From: an uncultured Eubacteriales bacterium
GTDB lineage: Bacteria; Bacillota; Clostridia; Christensenellales; CAG-138
DNA length: 52,716 nucleotides
Assembly: GCA_902792295.1 (NCBI GenBank)
Contig: CADAZC010000026.1
Span: forward strand, 1-52,716
Direction of reading: 5' to 3'
Below are positions 1-8,996 of this stretch, one piece after another. The position numbers and the translations under genes were made by a program. Under the pieces are notes generated by a model. That model saw only the letters and a list, made by a program, of their open reading frames with translations. It was not told where the DNA came from and ran no database searches. The stretch's first letter is position 1. The number at the start of each line of letters is the position of its first letter.

Positions 1-108
1 GATCGCCTGCATCGTCTCATCGGGCAGCCACCGGTCCGTGACAAGAACCGCCGCGGAATTGCCGTGAAACGGCTGATCCGTAAATGCGTCGACGATGTAT
101 TGCTTCAT
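1..108 (-). CDS. PhzF-family isomerase, N-terminal fragment (cut by window edge)
   Basis: Only the first 36 codons are inside the window, and the reading frame runs off the left edge. The start MKQYIVDAFTDQPFHGN is the typical opening of the PhzF phenazine-biosynthesis-like family, diaminopimelate-epimerase-fold proteins usually of about 260-300 residues; most members have no assigned substrate. A purine-rich ribosome binding site (AGAGAGGG) precedes the ATG at 108. The gene lies 17 nt downstream of rsmG on the same strand and is probably co-transcribed with mnmG-rsmG. The family call rests on the N-terminal motif alone; no function should be inferred beyond the fold. Confidence 0.75.
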   Translation of the reverse strand, partial: MKQYIVDAFTDQPFHGNSAAVLVTDRWLPDETMQAI

Positions 109-125
109 ATGCCCTCTCTGATTCT

Positions 126-803
126 TTACAGCGGTTTTTTCGACGGCATGCCCGCCTTGCGCGGGTAGGCGGACGGAGTTGGTGCGTTTTTGGTACATAT
201 CACCAGCGTGCGCGCGCCGTAGTCCGAGGTAAGCGGCACGGTTTCCGCCGTGCAGTGCAATAGATGCAGGGCGCTCTTTGCGGTTTTGAGCTCCTCACTT
301 GCGTCGCCCTTATAGCAGTACGCCTTGCCGCCGACTTTCAAAAGCGGTACGGTGAGCTCCAGAAGCACCGGAAGAGAAGCGACCGCGCGGGAAACCGTCG
401 CGTCGAACCGTCCGCGAACGTTCGGATCGCGCCCGAAGTCCTCCGCCCGCGCGTGGACGCATTCTGCCGATAATCCGAGCGTTTTCAGCACTTCCTCAAG
501 GAACGTGATGCGCTTATTGAGCGAATCGACGAGCGTGATCTTTAAGGTCGGATTCATAATGAGCAGCGGGATCGCGGGAAAGCCCGCCCCGGTGCCGACG
601 TCCGCGACCTTCGCGCCGTCACGGAGATACGGCAGCGCCGCGAGCGAATCGTAAAAGTGTTTTTTTACAACCTCCTCCGGCTCGGTGATCGCGGTCAGAT
701 TCATCCGCGTGTTCCAGTCGATCAGCAGGTCATAATATGCGACAAATTTGTCGCATGCTTCCTCGCTGAGATTCGGGATCGTTTGGTTCAGCAGTTCACG
801 CAT
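126..803 (-). CDS. rsmG: 16S rRNA (guanine-527 N7) methyltransferase RsmG (GidB)
   Basis: A 225-residue SAM-dependent methyltransferase expected to modify G527 of 16S rRNA in the cytoplasm. The SAM-binding loop DVGTGAGFPA is at residues 68-77, preceded by the family motifs NLTAIT (35-40) and KHFYDSL (48-54). SRAVASL (138-144) is also typical. Length is close to the family norm, with a short basic tail. The start overlaps the end of mnmG by 8 nt, so the two genes are translationally coupled in the classical gidA-gidB order. Loss of RsmG in other bacteria gives low-level streptomycin resistance. Confidence 0.95.
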   Translation of the reverse strand: MRELLNQTIPNLSEEACDKFVAYYDLLIDWNTRMNLTAITEPEEVVKKHFYDSLAALPYLRDGAKVADVGTGAGFPAIPLLIMNPTLKITLVDSLNKRITFLEEVLKTLGLSAECVHARAEDFGRDPNVRGRFDATVSRAVASLPVLLELTVPLLKVGGKAYCYKGDASEELKTAKSALHLLHCTAETVPLTSDYGARTLVICTKNAPTPSAYPRKAGMPSKKPL

Positions 804-2664
804 GGGGAACCCCTCTCTTCAGAAATACCAGCAGCACACCGACGTCCGCGGGCGACACGCCGGAGATGCGCGACGCCTGCCCGAGGTTCATCGGGCGCTG
901 TGCGTTCAGCTTCTGCCGCGCTTCGAGCCGCAGCCCGTCGAGCGTCATGTAGTCAAAGTCCTTCGGCAGCGGCAGCTCCTCCATCGCGCGGAAACGCCGC
1001 ACCTGCTCGGTCTGTTTTTCGATATAGCCGTCGTAGTGCGCCATGACGTCGACCTGCTCCTCCACCGCCGGATCGAGCGGCTCGAGGCAGTCAAAGAGGT
1101 TCAGCAGGTCGGTATAGCGCACGTTCGGACGCTTCAGCAGATCGAAGAGCTTTGCGCCGGAGGTCGGGACGCTTTCGCCGATGGATTCGAGATAGACGCG
1201 CAGGGCGTCGCTCGGCGGCACATGCGTGCCGAGGCGTTCCATGGCGCGGGCGATGCCCTCTTTTTTCCGCTGCAAAACCGCATAACGTTCGTCGGTAATC
1301 AAGCCGAGCCGCCTTGCGCGCTCGGTCAGGCGAAGGTCCGCATTGTCCTGACGGAGCAGCAGGCGGTATTCGCACCGGCTCGTCATCATGCGGTACGGCT
1401 CCGGCGTGCCCTTGGTGGCAAGATCGTCGACGAGCACGCCGATGTAGGCGTCGCTTCTGCCGAGGAAGAACGGCTCCTCGCCCTTTACATACAGCGCGGC
1501 GTTCACGCCGGCGTAAAAGCCCTGCGCCGCGGCTTCCTCATAGCCGCTCGAGCCGTTCACCTGTCCCGCCGTAAACAGACCGGGAATCTCCATGACCATC
1601 AGCGAAAGATCGAGCACGTTCGGCACGAGGCAGTCGTATTCGATCGCATAGCCCAATCGCATGACCTCGCAGTGTTCGAGTCCCGGCATGGTGTGCAGCA
1701 TATCGACCTGCACGTCGGCGGGCAGCGAGGTGCTCATGCCCTGCACATACATCTCCTCGGTCGTTCTTCCCTCCGGCTCGATGAAGATCTGATGCCGGTC
1801 GTGGTCCGGAAAGCGCACGATCTTGTCCTCGATCGACGGGCAGTAGCGCGTGCCGGTGGCGTGGATACGCCCCGCGTACATCGGCGAGCGGTCGAGATTT
1901 TTCAGGATGATGTCGTGCGTTTTTTGATTCGTATAGGTAAGATAACAGGGATCCTGCCCGATCTGCAGCCGCCCGTTCAAAAACGAGAACGCGGGCGTCG
2001 GCTCGTCGCCGAGCTGGATCTCCATTTTGTCGAGATCGAGCGAGCTTTTGCGTACGCGCGCGGGCGTGCCGGTCTTGAACCGCTGCAGGGGGATCCCGAG
2101 CGAGGACAGCGCGTCGGAAAGCCCCTCGCTTCGCATCATCCCGCAGGGACCACTTAGACGCGACCATTCGCCGATCAGGATCCGGCTTTTCAGGTATACG
2201 CCGCTGCAAAGCACGACGGCACGGCAGTCGTAGGAAAAGCCCTCGTCGGTCTTTACGCCGGTGACGCGCCCGTTCTCGGTGAGGATTTCGGTGACCTCGC
2301 CCTGCACGATCGTCAGGTTTTCCTGCCGTTCCAGCGCGCGCTTCATGCGCTCGTGATAGCGGCGCTTGTCCATCTGCGCGCGTAAGCTGTGGACCGCGGG
2401 ACCCTTCGACGTGTTCAGCATACGCATCTGGATCAGCGTATCGTCCGCGGCAAGCCCCATTTCGCCGCCCATCGCGTCGATCTCGCGTACAAGGTGTCCC
2501 TTGCCGGTGCCGCCGATCGCGGGATTGCAGGGCATCATGCCGATGCTGTCGAGATTCAGCGTCAGAAGCAGGGTCGAAAGTCCCATGCGCGAACAGGCAA
2601 GCGCGGCTTCGATGCCCGCGTGCCCCGCGCCGATGACGATGATTTCAAACCGCTGCCGTTCCAT
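796..2664 (-). CDS. mnmG: tRNA uridine-5-carboxymethylaminomethyl modification enzyme MnmG (GidA)
   Basis: A 622-residue FAD protein that, with MnmE, modifies wobble uridine 34 of several tRNAs. The N-terminal dinucleotide-binding motif IGAGHAGIEAA begins at residue 11, and the family stretch NPAIGGTGKGHLVRE follows at about 50-65. Length is normal. An 18-nt-spaced promoter (TTGCAC / TATACT) lies directly upstream at 2696-2725, and the downstream rsmG overlaps by 8 nt. MnmE is not in this window. Confidence 0.96.
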   Translation of the reverse strand: MERQRFEIIVIGAGHAGIEAALACSRMGLSTLLLTLNLDSIGMMPCNPAIGGTGKGHLVREIDAMGGEMGLAADDTLIQMRMLNTSKGPAVHSLRAQMDKRRYHERMKRALERQENLTIVQGEVTEILTENGRVTGVKTDEGFSYDCRAVVLCSGVYLKSRILIGEWSRLSGPCGMMRSEGLSDALSSLGIPLQRFKTGTPARVRKSSLDLDKMEIQLGDEPTPAFSFLNGRLQIGQDPCYLTYTNQKTHDIILKNLDRSPMYAGRIHATGTRYCPSIEDKIVRFPDHDRHQIFIEPEGRTTEEMYVQGMSTSLPADVQVDMLHTMPGLEHCEVMRLGYAIEYDCLVPNVLDLSLMVMEIPGLFTAGQVNGSSGYEEAAAQGFYAGVNAALYVKGEEPFFLGRSDAYIGVLVDDLATKGTPEPYRMMTSRCEYRLLLRQDNADLRLTERARRLGLITDERYAVLQRKKEGIARAMERLGTHVPPSDALRVYLESIGESVPTSGAKLFDLLKRPNVRYTDLLNLFDCLEPLDPAVEEQVDVMAHYDGYIEKQTEQVRRFRAMEELPLPKDFDYMTLDGLRLEARQKLNAQRPMNLGQASRISGVSPADVGVLLVFLKRGVPHA

Positions 2665-2695
2665 AAGAATCCCTTTCGTGTTTGTTCGACGGTTC

Positions 2696-2725
2696 AGTAT
2701 ACCATATCCGACGGATTTTGTGCAA
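2696..2725 (-). promoter_or_regulatory. Promoter of mnmG-rsmG-phzF
   Basis: On the minus strand a -35 box TTGCAC (2720-2725) and -10 box TATACT (2696-2701) are separated by 18 nt. They lie about 32 nt before the mnmG start, in the divergent gap shared with yhaM. Confidence 0.7.
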
Positions 2726-2732
2726 CGAATAG

Positions 2733-2761
2733 TGGAAATTTCCGTAAAACTCTGCTATACT
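2733..2761 (+). promoter_or_regulatory. Promoter of yhaM operon
   Basis: A -10 box TATACT (2756-2761) follows a weak -35 TGGAAA (2733-2738) with 17 nt spacing. The -35 is part of a perfect palindrome GGAAATTTCC (2734-2743), a possible operator. An AGGAGG site precedes the ATG at 2785. Confidence 0.6.
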
Positions 2762-2784
2762 GAAAGGCACAGGAGGATCGAAAC

Positions 2785-3729
2785 ATGGGTAAAATGCGAT
2801 TGATCAAGGATGCGTTCGGCACGACCGAGGGCTTTTGTCTCGTAAAGAGCGCAGCGGTACGCACGGACGTGAAGGGCACGGAATACCTCGACATGGTGCT
2901 TGCGGATTCCGAGGGCGAGTGCGTGGCGAAGCTCTGGAACTATTCGCGCATCACGCACGGTTCCTACGACGTGAACGATATCATTAAGGTGCGCGGCACG
3001 GTGCAGGTGTGGAAGGACACCGAGCAGTTCAAGATCGACCGGATCCGCATGGCGACCGAGGACGACAACGTGGACATGAGCGGGATCATCCCGACTGCGC
3101 CGTTCGATCCGCAGACGATGTACGACGAACTGTATGCCGCGGCAGGCAGCTTTCAGGATGAGGAGCTCAGGCGCATCGTGCAGTACATGCTGCGCGAGAA
3201 CAAGGATCAGCTTCTGATCTATCCCGCGGGCGTCAAGCTGCACCACGCCACGCGCGGCGGACTTCTGCACCATACCTGCGCGGTGCTGCATCTGGCGCAG
3301 CGCATTGCGGAGCTCTACCCCGCGCTTCATAAGGACCTGCTGTTTGCGGGCGCGATTCTGCACGACATCGGAAAGCTCAGAGAGCTCGACGCGGACACGC
3401 TCGGCATTGCCGGCGCGTACACGACCGAAGGACAGCTTTTGGGGCACATCAACGTCGGCATGGCGATGGTCGCCGCCGCCGCGGAGATCACGATGATCGA
3501 GCCGAAAACCGCGATGCTCCTCGAACATATGATCCTGTCGCATCACGGCAAGCCGGAGTTCGGCAGCCCGCGACTTCCGATGTTCCCGGAGGCGGAGGTG
3601 CTTTCCGTCTGCGACCTTCTGGACAGCAAGATGTATGAAATGGACGCCGCATTGGACGGCGTATCGAAGGACGGCTTCTCCGAGCGGCAATGGGCGCTCG
3701 ACAATCGCCAGCTCTTCAAAATCGACTGA
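2785..3729 (+). CDS. yhaM: 3'-5' exoribonuclease YhaM family (OB-fold plus HD domain)
   Basis: A 314-residue protein with an N-terminal OB-fold nucleic-acid-binding region (about 15-90) and a C-terminal HD metal-dependent phosphohydrolase domain. Metal ligands are seen in HHATRGGLLHHT (153-164), LHDIGK (192-197) and LEHMILSHHG (246-255). This arrangement and length match Firmicute YhaM, which degrades RNA and single-stranded DNA 3'-5'. It is the first gene of a plus-strand operon with a CPBP protease and tldD/tldE; 15 nt separate it from the next gene. Confidence 0.92.
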   Translation: MGKMRLIKDAFGTTEGFCLVKSAAVRTDVKGTEYLDMVLADSEGECVAKLWNYSRITHGSYDVNDIIKVRGTVQVWKDTEQFKIDRIRMATEDDNVDMSGIIPTAPFDPQTMYDELYAAAGSFQDEELRRIVQYMLRENKDQLLIYPAGVKLHHATRGGLLHHTCAVLHLAQRIAELYPALHKDLLFAGAILHDIGKLRELDADTLGIAGAYTTEGQLLGHINVGMAMVAAAAEITMIEPKTAMLLEHMILSHHGKPEFGSPRLPMFPEAEVLSVCDLLDSKMYEMDAALDGVSKDGFSERQWALDNRQLFKID

Positions 3730-3744
3730 AAAACGGAGGGGCAT

Positions 3745-4650
3745 ATGCAGCAACTGACGAATCAGGAACGGCTGCGTCCGTGGATGGGCTTTATTCTTGC
3801 GGCGGTCTCGATCGCCGCGCTGCTGTTCGCCGGCTCGGCGATGCAGCATGCCTGGGGACTTTGGGGGCTCGCCGCAACGGAGATCATGATGCTGGCGCTT
3901 GCGGTCGGCTACTGCCTGATCTTTCGTGTAAAACTCAAAGAGGTCTTCCCCGTCCGCCGCATCACCGGACGCGAGTTCGGCGGCGTCATGCTTCTGCTCG
4001 CGGGCGGCTACGGTCTCAGCATGGTCGCCGTCGGTCTTTCGATGACGATCCTGCCATCGTCGATGCAGGAGATCGAAGGACTCAACGATTTTCTCTACTC
4101 CGGAAACAACCTGCTGCTTCTGATCCCGATCGCGACGATCCTTCCCGCGATCTGCGAGGAGGCGATCATGCGCGGCGCGATCCTTTCGAGCTTTAGAAGC
4201 TGGAAGCGCGACTGGCTGATCGTGCTCGTCGTGGGGATCATCTTCGGGATCTTCCATCTGTCGCCGCTGCGGTTTCTGAACACCGCCTGCCTTGGAATGA
4301 TCCTTGCATTTCTGATGGTCAAGCGGAACAATATCCTGCTTCCCATGCTGCTGCATTTTCTGAACAACCTGATCGCGGTCGGTGCGGGCGCGCTGTCGAG
4401 CATCCTGCCCTCGACCGTCGACGTGAGCACGGCGCTCGCCTCGGTTCAGCCCGTGCAGCTGCTCGGAACCTATCTTATCGCGGGCTGCAGCTTCCCGATG
4501 CTTCTGACGCTCGGCGCAATGCTCATCAGCCCCGAAACACACAAGAAAAAGCGGTTCCTGTTTGCGGGAATCGCATCCGGCGTGCTGTTCTTTGCGGGAT
4601 TCGTTCTGATGACGTTCTCCGTTATGAACACCCTGCCCCTGTTTAACTGA
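3745..4650 (+). CDS. CPBP-family intramembrane glutamic metalloprotease
   Basis: A 301-residue polytopic membrane protein with about eight hydrophobic segments. The CPBP/Abi signature is present: EEAIMRG (138-144, the EExxxR motif), FHLSPLRF (170-177) and a third motif HFLNNL near residue 213. These provide the Glu and His residues of the intramembrane active site. Family members include Rce1-type CAAX proteases and bacteriocin-immunity proteins; nothing here identifies the substrate. It lies between yhaM and tldD with 15 and 19 nt gaps and its own AACGGAGGGG site, so it is probably co-transcribed. Confidence 0.9.
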   Translation: MQQLTNQERLRPWMGFILAAVSIAALLFAGSAMQHAWGLWGLAATEIMMLALAVGYCLIFRVKLKEVFPVRRITGREFGGVMLLLAGGYGLSMVAVGLSMTILPSSMQEIEGLNDFLYSGNNLLLLIPIATILPAICEEAIMRGAILSSFRSWKRDWLIVLVVGIIFGIFHLSPLRFLNTACLGMILAFLMVKRNNILLPMLLHFLNNLIAVGAGALSSILPSTVDVSTALASVQPVQLLGTYLIAGCSFPMLLTLGAMLISPETHKKKRFLFAGIASGVLFFAGFVLMTFSVMNTLPLFN

Positions 4651-4669
4651 AAAGGAGGAACCCAAAATC

Positions 4670-6079
4670 ATGTTTGAACGGCTCGACGCGCAGAAGCCCG
4701 CTCTGAAAAAGCTCATTGCGGCGCTGCGTGAGCGCTATCCCTATGCCTCGGTGCTTGCAACCGACGAGCACTTCCGCTCGTGGCGCGTTTCCAGGAACGG
4801 GATCACGATCTCGTCCGAGGGCGACGGCGGCTACGGCTTTGTGATCCGCGTGTTCGACGAAACCGGCTGCGCGGAGTATTCGATCAACGCGTTTTCGGAG
4901 GAAATGATCCCGAAGATCGCCGCCGAAATGGAGCGGCGTCTCGAAGCGGAGCGCAGAGCGCTGCCCGAAGGGATCACGCCGATGCCGACGGCGATCCCGG
5001 ACGATTCCCCCGCCGTGCTGAAAAAGGAAGCAAAGTATGAGATCGATCCGATGGACGTCGGCGATGAAGCGATCCTCGATCTCATTCGCCGCATCCGCGA
5101 AAAGGGCATGCAGGCGGAGAACATTCTGGATATCGCCTGCAATGTGACCTACTGCGCGGAACGCAAGCTCTTTCTGTCCGAACACCGTGACCTCGACGAA
5201 ACGCATATGTGGACAAACGCCGGCGTCGGCGCGTTCGGTTCGCGCGGCGAAGAGGTCAAGGACAGCTATCAGGGCTATTCCATGCTCGGCGGCGCGGAAC
5301 TTTTGAAAGAGGTCGAAAACGATGTCGACGAGGTCACCCGCCGGCTCAACGATCTGCTGCAGTCCGAACCGATGATCCCCGGCGAGTACGAATGCGTCTG
5401 CGATCCGGAGGTCACCGGCATGATCGTTCACGAGGCGTTCGGGCACGGCGTGGAAATGGATATGTTCGTGAAGGACCGCGCGCAGGCAAAGCAGTTCATC
5501 GGCGAATATGTGGCAAGTCCTTTGGTCACCATGCACGACGGTTCGGCGGTCGACGAATGCGCGACGTGGGCGTTTGACGATGAAGGAACGCTCACCGGCG
5601 ATACGGTCATCATCGACAAGGGCGTGCTGCGCCGCGGCATGTGCGACGCGCTGTCCGCGATGCGGCTCGGCACAAAGCCCACGGGCAACGGACGCCGCGA
5701 AAGCTATGAGCGCAAGGCGTACACCCGCATGACGAACACGTACTTCGAGAGCGGCGATGCCACGAAAGAAGAGATGATCGCCTCGATCAAGTACGGATTT
5801 TTGCTTGAAGAGCCGACCAGCGGCATGGAGGACCCGAAGAACTGGGGCATCCAGTGCATGGTCAACGTTGCGCGCGAGATCAGGGACGGAAAGCTCACCG
5901 GCAAGGTGTTCTCGCCGATCGTGCTGACCGGCTATGTGCCCGACCTTCTGAAGTCCGTCTCGATGATGGGAGGAAAAGTGGAGCTTGCCGGCGGCGGCTA
6001 CTGCGGCAAGGGCTATAAGGAATGGGTCAAGGTCTCCGACGGCGGCGCGTACATGAAGGCGCGCATCCGCTTGGGCTGA
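4670..6079 (+). CDS. tldD: Metalloprotease TldD
   Basis: A 469-residue member of the TldD/PmbA peptidase family. The zinc site HEAFGH is at residues 254-259, followed by GVEMD, and the glycine-rich C-terminal AGGGYCGKG is typical. TldD pairs with TldE (next gene, 12 nt downstream) to form a heterodimer that threads and cleaves unfolded peptides; in enterobacteria it matures microcin B17 and degrades CcdA. No peptide-modification gene cluster lies beside it, so a housekeeping role is likelier here. The AAAAGGAGGAACC site fixes the start. Confidence 0.93.
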   Translation: MFERLDAQKPALKKLIAALRERYPYASVLATDEHFRSWRVSRNGITISSEGDGGYGFVIRVFDETGCAEYSINAFSEEMIPKIAAEMERRLEAERRALPEGITPMPTAIPDDSPAVLKKEAKYEIDPMDVGDEAILDLIRRIREKGMQAENILDIACNVTYCAERKLFLSEHRDLDETHMWTNAGVGAFGSRGEEVKDSYQGYSMLGGAELLKEVENDVDEVTRRLNDLLQSEPMIPGEYECVCDPEVTGMIVHEAFGHGVEMDMFVKDRAQAKQFIGEYVASPLVTMHDGSAVDECATWAFDDEGTLTGDTVIIDKGVLRRGMCDALSAMRLGTKPTGNGRRESYERKAYTRMTNTYFESGDATKEEMIASIKYGFLLEEPTSGMEDPKNWGIQCMVNVAREIRDGKLTGKVFSPIVLTGYVPDLLKSVSMMGGKVELAGGGYCGKGYKEWVKVSDGGAYMKARIRLG

Positions 6080-6091
6080 GGAGGAAACGCT

Positions 6092-7372
6092 ATGGAACGA
6101 ATCAAAAAGCTGCTGAAAGAAGCGGGCATTTCGGATTACATCATTTACGGATACAGGGAGCGGACCGCGGAGCTGTTCTTTGTGAAACGGCAGCTCGACA
6201 CCCGCCGCCTGAAAGACGTGGAAAAATTCAAGGTGACCGTGTTCCGCACGGACGAAAAGGACGGTAAAAAGCTGCGCGCCGCGACGGACGTGACGGTGCT
6301 TGCCGAGATGACCGACGCCGAACTGCTCGATGCGTTCAAGGGGGCCTACTTTGCCGCGCAATTCGCGATGAACCCGTATTATGAGCTGCCCGATCCGGTC
6401 AAGGCGCCGCTGATCGAGGCGCACGGCAAGCTCGCCGAGCAGGCGCCGGAACAGAGCGCGGGCGAAATGGCCGCGGCACTCTTCAAAGCGGACTGCGAAA
6501 AGGACGCATTCCTGAACTCCGCCGAAATCTTCGTCATTCAGAAGCGCGCGCATGTGATCAGCTCCCGCGGCACGGACGTTTCATGGATCGAAGCGGAGGT
6601 CAAGGGCGAATACGTCGTGCAGGCGAAGGAACCCGAAGACGTCGAAATGTACCGCGATTTCGCCTACACCGAGCTGAACACGGATGCGCTTTCAGCGCAG
6701 GCGAAGGAAGCGCTGATGTTTGTGCGCGACCGCGCGCGGGCGCAGAAGATCCTGAAAAGCGGCAATTACGACGTGATCCTCACCGACGAAAATGTCATGA
6801 TGACGCTGTGGTTCTACGGCGACCGCTCTGCCGCGCATATGATCTATCCCGGCTATTCGACCTGGAAGGTCGGCGACGACGTGCAGGGCGAAACGAACGG
6901 CGAGCGGGTCACGATCACGCTGCGCGCGCTCGCGCCGTATTCCGGGGAGGGCATTCCGATGCGCGACCGCAAGCTGATCGAAAACGGTGTGATGCAGAGC
7001 ACGCACGGATCGAACCGTTTCTGCCGCTACCTCGGCGTCGAGCCGACGGGCAACTACCGCAAGTTCTCCTGCGACAATCCCGGTACGATGTCCTTCGAAG
7101 AGATGCGGAAGCGTCCGTGCCTCTGGGCGGTCACGTTCTCCGGCTTTGAAATGAACGCCTTTTCCGGTCACTTCGGCGGCGAGATCCGTCTTGCGTATCT
7201 GATCGAAAACGGCAAGATGACGCCCGTCACCGGCGGCTCGATCAACGGCAGCATTCTGGAATCGCAGAAGGATATCGTTTTCTCCACGGATCGCTATGCC
7301 GAGATCGGTTACGACGGTCCCTACGCGATCCTGCTGAAAAACGTCGCGGTCGCGGGAACGGACGAAGAATAA
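6092..7372 (+). CDS. tldE: TldE/PmbA, partner of TldD
   Basis: A 426-residue TldD/PmbA-family protein without the HExxxH zinc motif, as expected for the regulatory TldE subunit. It keeps the family C-terminal region with TGGSINGSI and a FSGHFGGEIRLAY segment. Gene order yhaM-CPBP-tldD-tldE and the short gaps indicate one transcript, which ends at the strong hairpin at 7385-7420. Confidence 0.9.
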   Translation: MERIKKLLKEAGISDYIIYGYRERTAELFFVKRQLDTRRLKDVEKFKVTVFRTDEKDGKKLRAATDVTVLAEMTDAELLDAFKGAYFAAQFAMNPYYELPDPVKAPLIEAHGKLAEQAPEQSAGEMAAALFKADCEKDAFLNSAEIFVIQKRAHVISSRGTDVSWIEAEVKGEYVVQAKEPEDVEMYRDFAYTELNTDALSAQAKEALMFVRDRARAQKILKSGNYDVILTDENVMMTLWFYGDRSAAHMIYPGYSTWKVGDDVQGETNGERVTITLRALAPYSGEGIPMRDRKLIENGVMQSTHGSNRFCRYLGVEPTGNYRKFSCDNPGTMSFEEMRKRPCLWAVTFSGFEMNAFSGHFGGEIRLAYLIENGKMTPVTGGSINGSILESQKDIVFSTDRYAEIGYDGPYAILLKNVAVAGTDEE

Positions 7373-7384
7373 GTCAAAAAAAGA

Positions 7385-7420
7385 AGCGGGTCCTTTCGGT
7401 CGAAAGGATCCGCTTTTTTC
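7385..7420. terminator. Bidirectional terminator between tldE and citD
   Basis: A 13-bp stem AGCGGGTCCTTTC / GAAAGGATCCGCT with one G-T mismatch and a GGTC loop. It is followed by TTTTTT on the plus strand and preceded by AAAAAAA, so it can end both converging operons. Confidence 0.88.
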
Positions 7421-7430
7421 GTTCGGTACG

Positions 7431-7718
7431 TTATTGCTTCCACGGATAGTCCGTGCTCTCCGCGGCGCGGTATGCCGCCGCCTGCGTGCGGGCTTTCACC
7501 GTGCAGTCCAGAGCGCCTTTGTCGATCGCCTCAATGCGCGCGGCTTCCACGCCGAGCTCTTTGAGCGTTTCGCGGATGACGGCTTCGATCCGTTTTCCGT
7601 ACTGCTGCTGCACGGACGACGTCAGAAGGATCTCGACGCCGCTTTCGTTCGGCTCGATCCGGACTACGATATCGCTGGACTCAACGGTGCCCGCCTGTGC
7701 CGCTTTTACGATCTTCAT
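7431..7718 (-). CDS. citD: Citrate/citramalate lyase acyl carrier protein (gamma subunit) CitD
   Basis: A 95-residue protein starting MKIVKAAQAGTVESSD. It matches CitD, the carrier that bears the 2'-(5''-phosphoribosyl)-3'-dephospho-CoA prosthetic group; Ser14 in GTVESSD is the expected attachment site, and DKGALDCTVKAR is the conserved C-terminal block. The ATG overlaps the icd stop by 4 nt (ATGA), which sets the start and indicates translational coupling. citD normally sits with citE and citF; here it ends an aconitase-icd operon, and the maturation genes citC and citXG lie across the divergent promoter. The lyase could be citrate or citramalate lyase. Confidence 0.93.
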   Translation of the reverse strand: MKIVKAAQAGTVESSDIVVRIEPNESGVEILLTSSVQQQYGKRIEAVIRETLKELGVEAARIEAIDKGALDCTVKARTQAAAYRAAESTDYPWKQ

Positions 7719-8929
7719 GCGCCCAGCTTCTTTTCGAGGCGCGCGCGGATCGCGCGGATGAAGTCGATCGTGTTGACCGCGGTGGGCTTCATGCCCTCGA
7801 CGAGGTTCACGAGGTCCTTCGTCATGATACCGTCGTTGAGCGTTTCGACGCAGGACTCCTCGAGCTTTTTGCCGAAGTCGACGAGATCGTCGAGACCGTC
7901 CATCTCGCCGCGCTTCTTGAGTGCGCCGCTCCACGCGTAGATCGTCGCCATCGGGTTCGTGGAGGTTTCCTCGCCCTGCAGATACTTGTAATAGTGGCGG
8001 GTGACGGTGCCGTGCGCCGCTTCATATTCGAACTTGCCGTCCGGGCTGCACAGCACGGAGGTCATCATTGCGAGAGAACCGAACGCGGTGGAGACCATGT
8101 CGCTCATGACGTCGCCGTCGTAGTTCTTGAGCGCCCAGATGAAGCCGCCCTTGCTGCGGATGACACGCGCGACCGCGTCGTCGATCAGGGTGTAGAAGTA
8201 GGTCAGACCGAGCTTTTCGAACTGCTCTTTGTAATCCGCCTCATAGACCGCCTGGAAGATGTTGCGGAAGTTCATGTCGTACTTCTTGCTGATCGTGTCC
8301 TTCGCGGAGAACCACAGATCCTGCTTCGTTTCGAGCGCGTACTTGAAGCACGAATGCGCGAACGAGGTGATCGAGGTGTCCTTATTGTAGATGCTCTGCA
8401 AAATGCCCGGGCATTCGAAATCGTAGACCGTCTCGCGGAAGGTTGCGCCGTTTTCGCCGGTGAACACCAGCTCCGCCTTGCCCTTTTCGGGGACGCGGTA
8501 CTCGGTGCCTTTATAGAGATCGCCGTACGCGTGACGCGCGATGGTGATCGGCAGCTCCCAGTTCTTCACGACCGGCTTGATGCCGTCGATGATGATCGGC
8601 GCGCGGAACACGGTGCCGTCCAGGATCGCACGGATCGTGCCGTTCGGGCTCTTCCACATCTCGTGCAGGTTGTACTCGGTCATGCGCTGCGCGTTCGGCG
8701 TGATCGTGGCGCACTTGACGCCGACGCCGTACTTCTTGATCGCGTTGCCCGCGTCCTTTGTGATCTGGTCGCGCGTTTCGTCACGCTTCGGGAGACCGAG
8801 GTCGTAATACTCGGTTTTGAGGTCCACGAACGGAAGCAGCAGTTCGTCCTTGATCATCTTCCAGATGATTCGGGTCATTTCGTCGCCGTCCATCTCGACG
8901 AGCGGCGTGGTCATTTTGATCTTTTCCAT
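7715..8929 (-). CDS. icd: NADP-dependent isocitrate dehydrogenase (homodimeric, subfamily II)
   Basis: A 404-residue enzyme that oxidises isocitrate to 2-oxoglutarate. It opens with TPLVEMDGDEMTRIIW and carries ITPNAQRM and the AAHGTVTRHYYKYLQGE block, typical of the eukaryote-like homodimeric NADP group instead of the E. coli type. An in-frame ATG four codons upstream (8941) is rejected because that ATG lies inside the ribosome binding site ATGGAGGAACCT of the chosen start. The gene follows the aconitase gene after a 67-nt gap holding a strong hairpin, and overlaps citD. Confidence 0.95.
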   Translation of the reverse strand: MEKIKMTTPLVEMDGDEMTRIIWKMIKDELLLPFVDLKTEYYDLGLPKRDETRDQITKDAGNAIKKYGVGVKCATITPNAQRMTEYNLHEMWKSPNGTIRAILDGTVFRAPIIIDGIKPVVKNWELPITIARHAYGDLYKGTEYRVPEKGKAELVFTGENGATFRETVYDFECPGILQSIYNKDTSITSFAHSCFKYALETKQDLWFSAKDTISKKYDMNFRNIFQAVYEADYKEQFEKLGLTYFYTLIDDAVARVIRSKGGFIWALKNYDGDVMSDMVSTAFGSLAMMTSVLCSPDGKFEYEAAHGTVTRHYYKYLQGEETSTNPMATIYAWSGALKKRGEMDGLDDLVDFGKKLEESCVETLNDGIMTKDLVNLVEGMKPTAVNTIDFIRAIRARLEKKLGA

Positions 8930-8967
8930 AGGTTCCTCCATCTTGTTTTAAAATGCACGAACGCCGG

Positions 8968-8994
8968 CGGAGCTTTCGCCCCGCCGACGGTCTA
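8968..8994 (-). other. Intercistronic stem-loop between hydratase and icd
   Basis: A GC-rich inverted repeat (CGGCGG...CCGCCG around GGCGAAAGCT) lies immediately after the hydratase stop. There is no U-run, so it looks like an mRNA-stabilising or processing hairpin and not a full terminator. Confidence 0.5.
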
Positions 8995-8996
8995 TG

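Noticed and set aside
748..2157. Long plus-strand open frame opposite mnmG
   Set aside because: It is antisense to a clear MnmG gene, with His/Arg-rich low-quality protein typical of the complementary strand in GC-rich DNA.
2755..4716. 653-codon minus-strand open frame
   Set aside because: It lies opposite yhaM and the CPBP gene; composition is Arg/His/Asp-rich and it has no recognisable domain.
4643..6553. 636-codon minus-strand open frame
   Set aside because: It lies opposite tldD and tldE and has no family motifs.
4670..7372. Microcin-type peptide modification cluster around tldD/tldE
   Set aside because: No precursor peptide, cyclodehydratase or transporter gene is adjacent.
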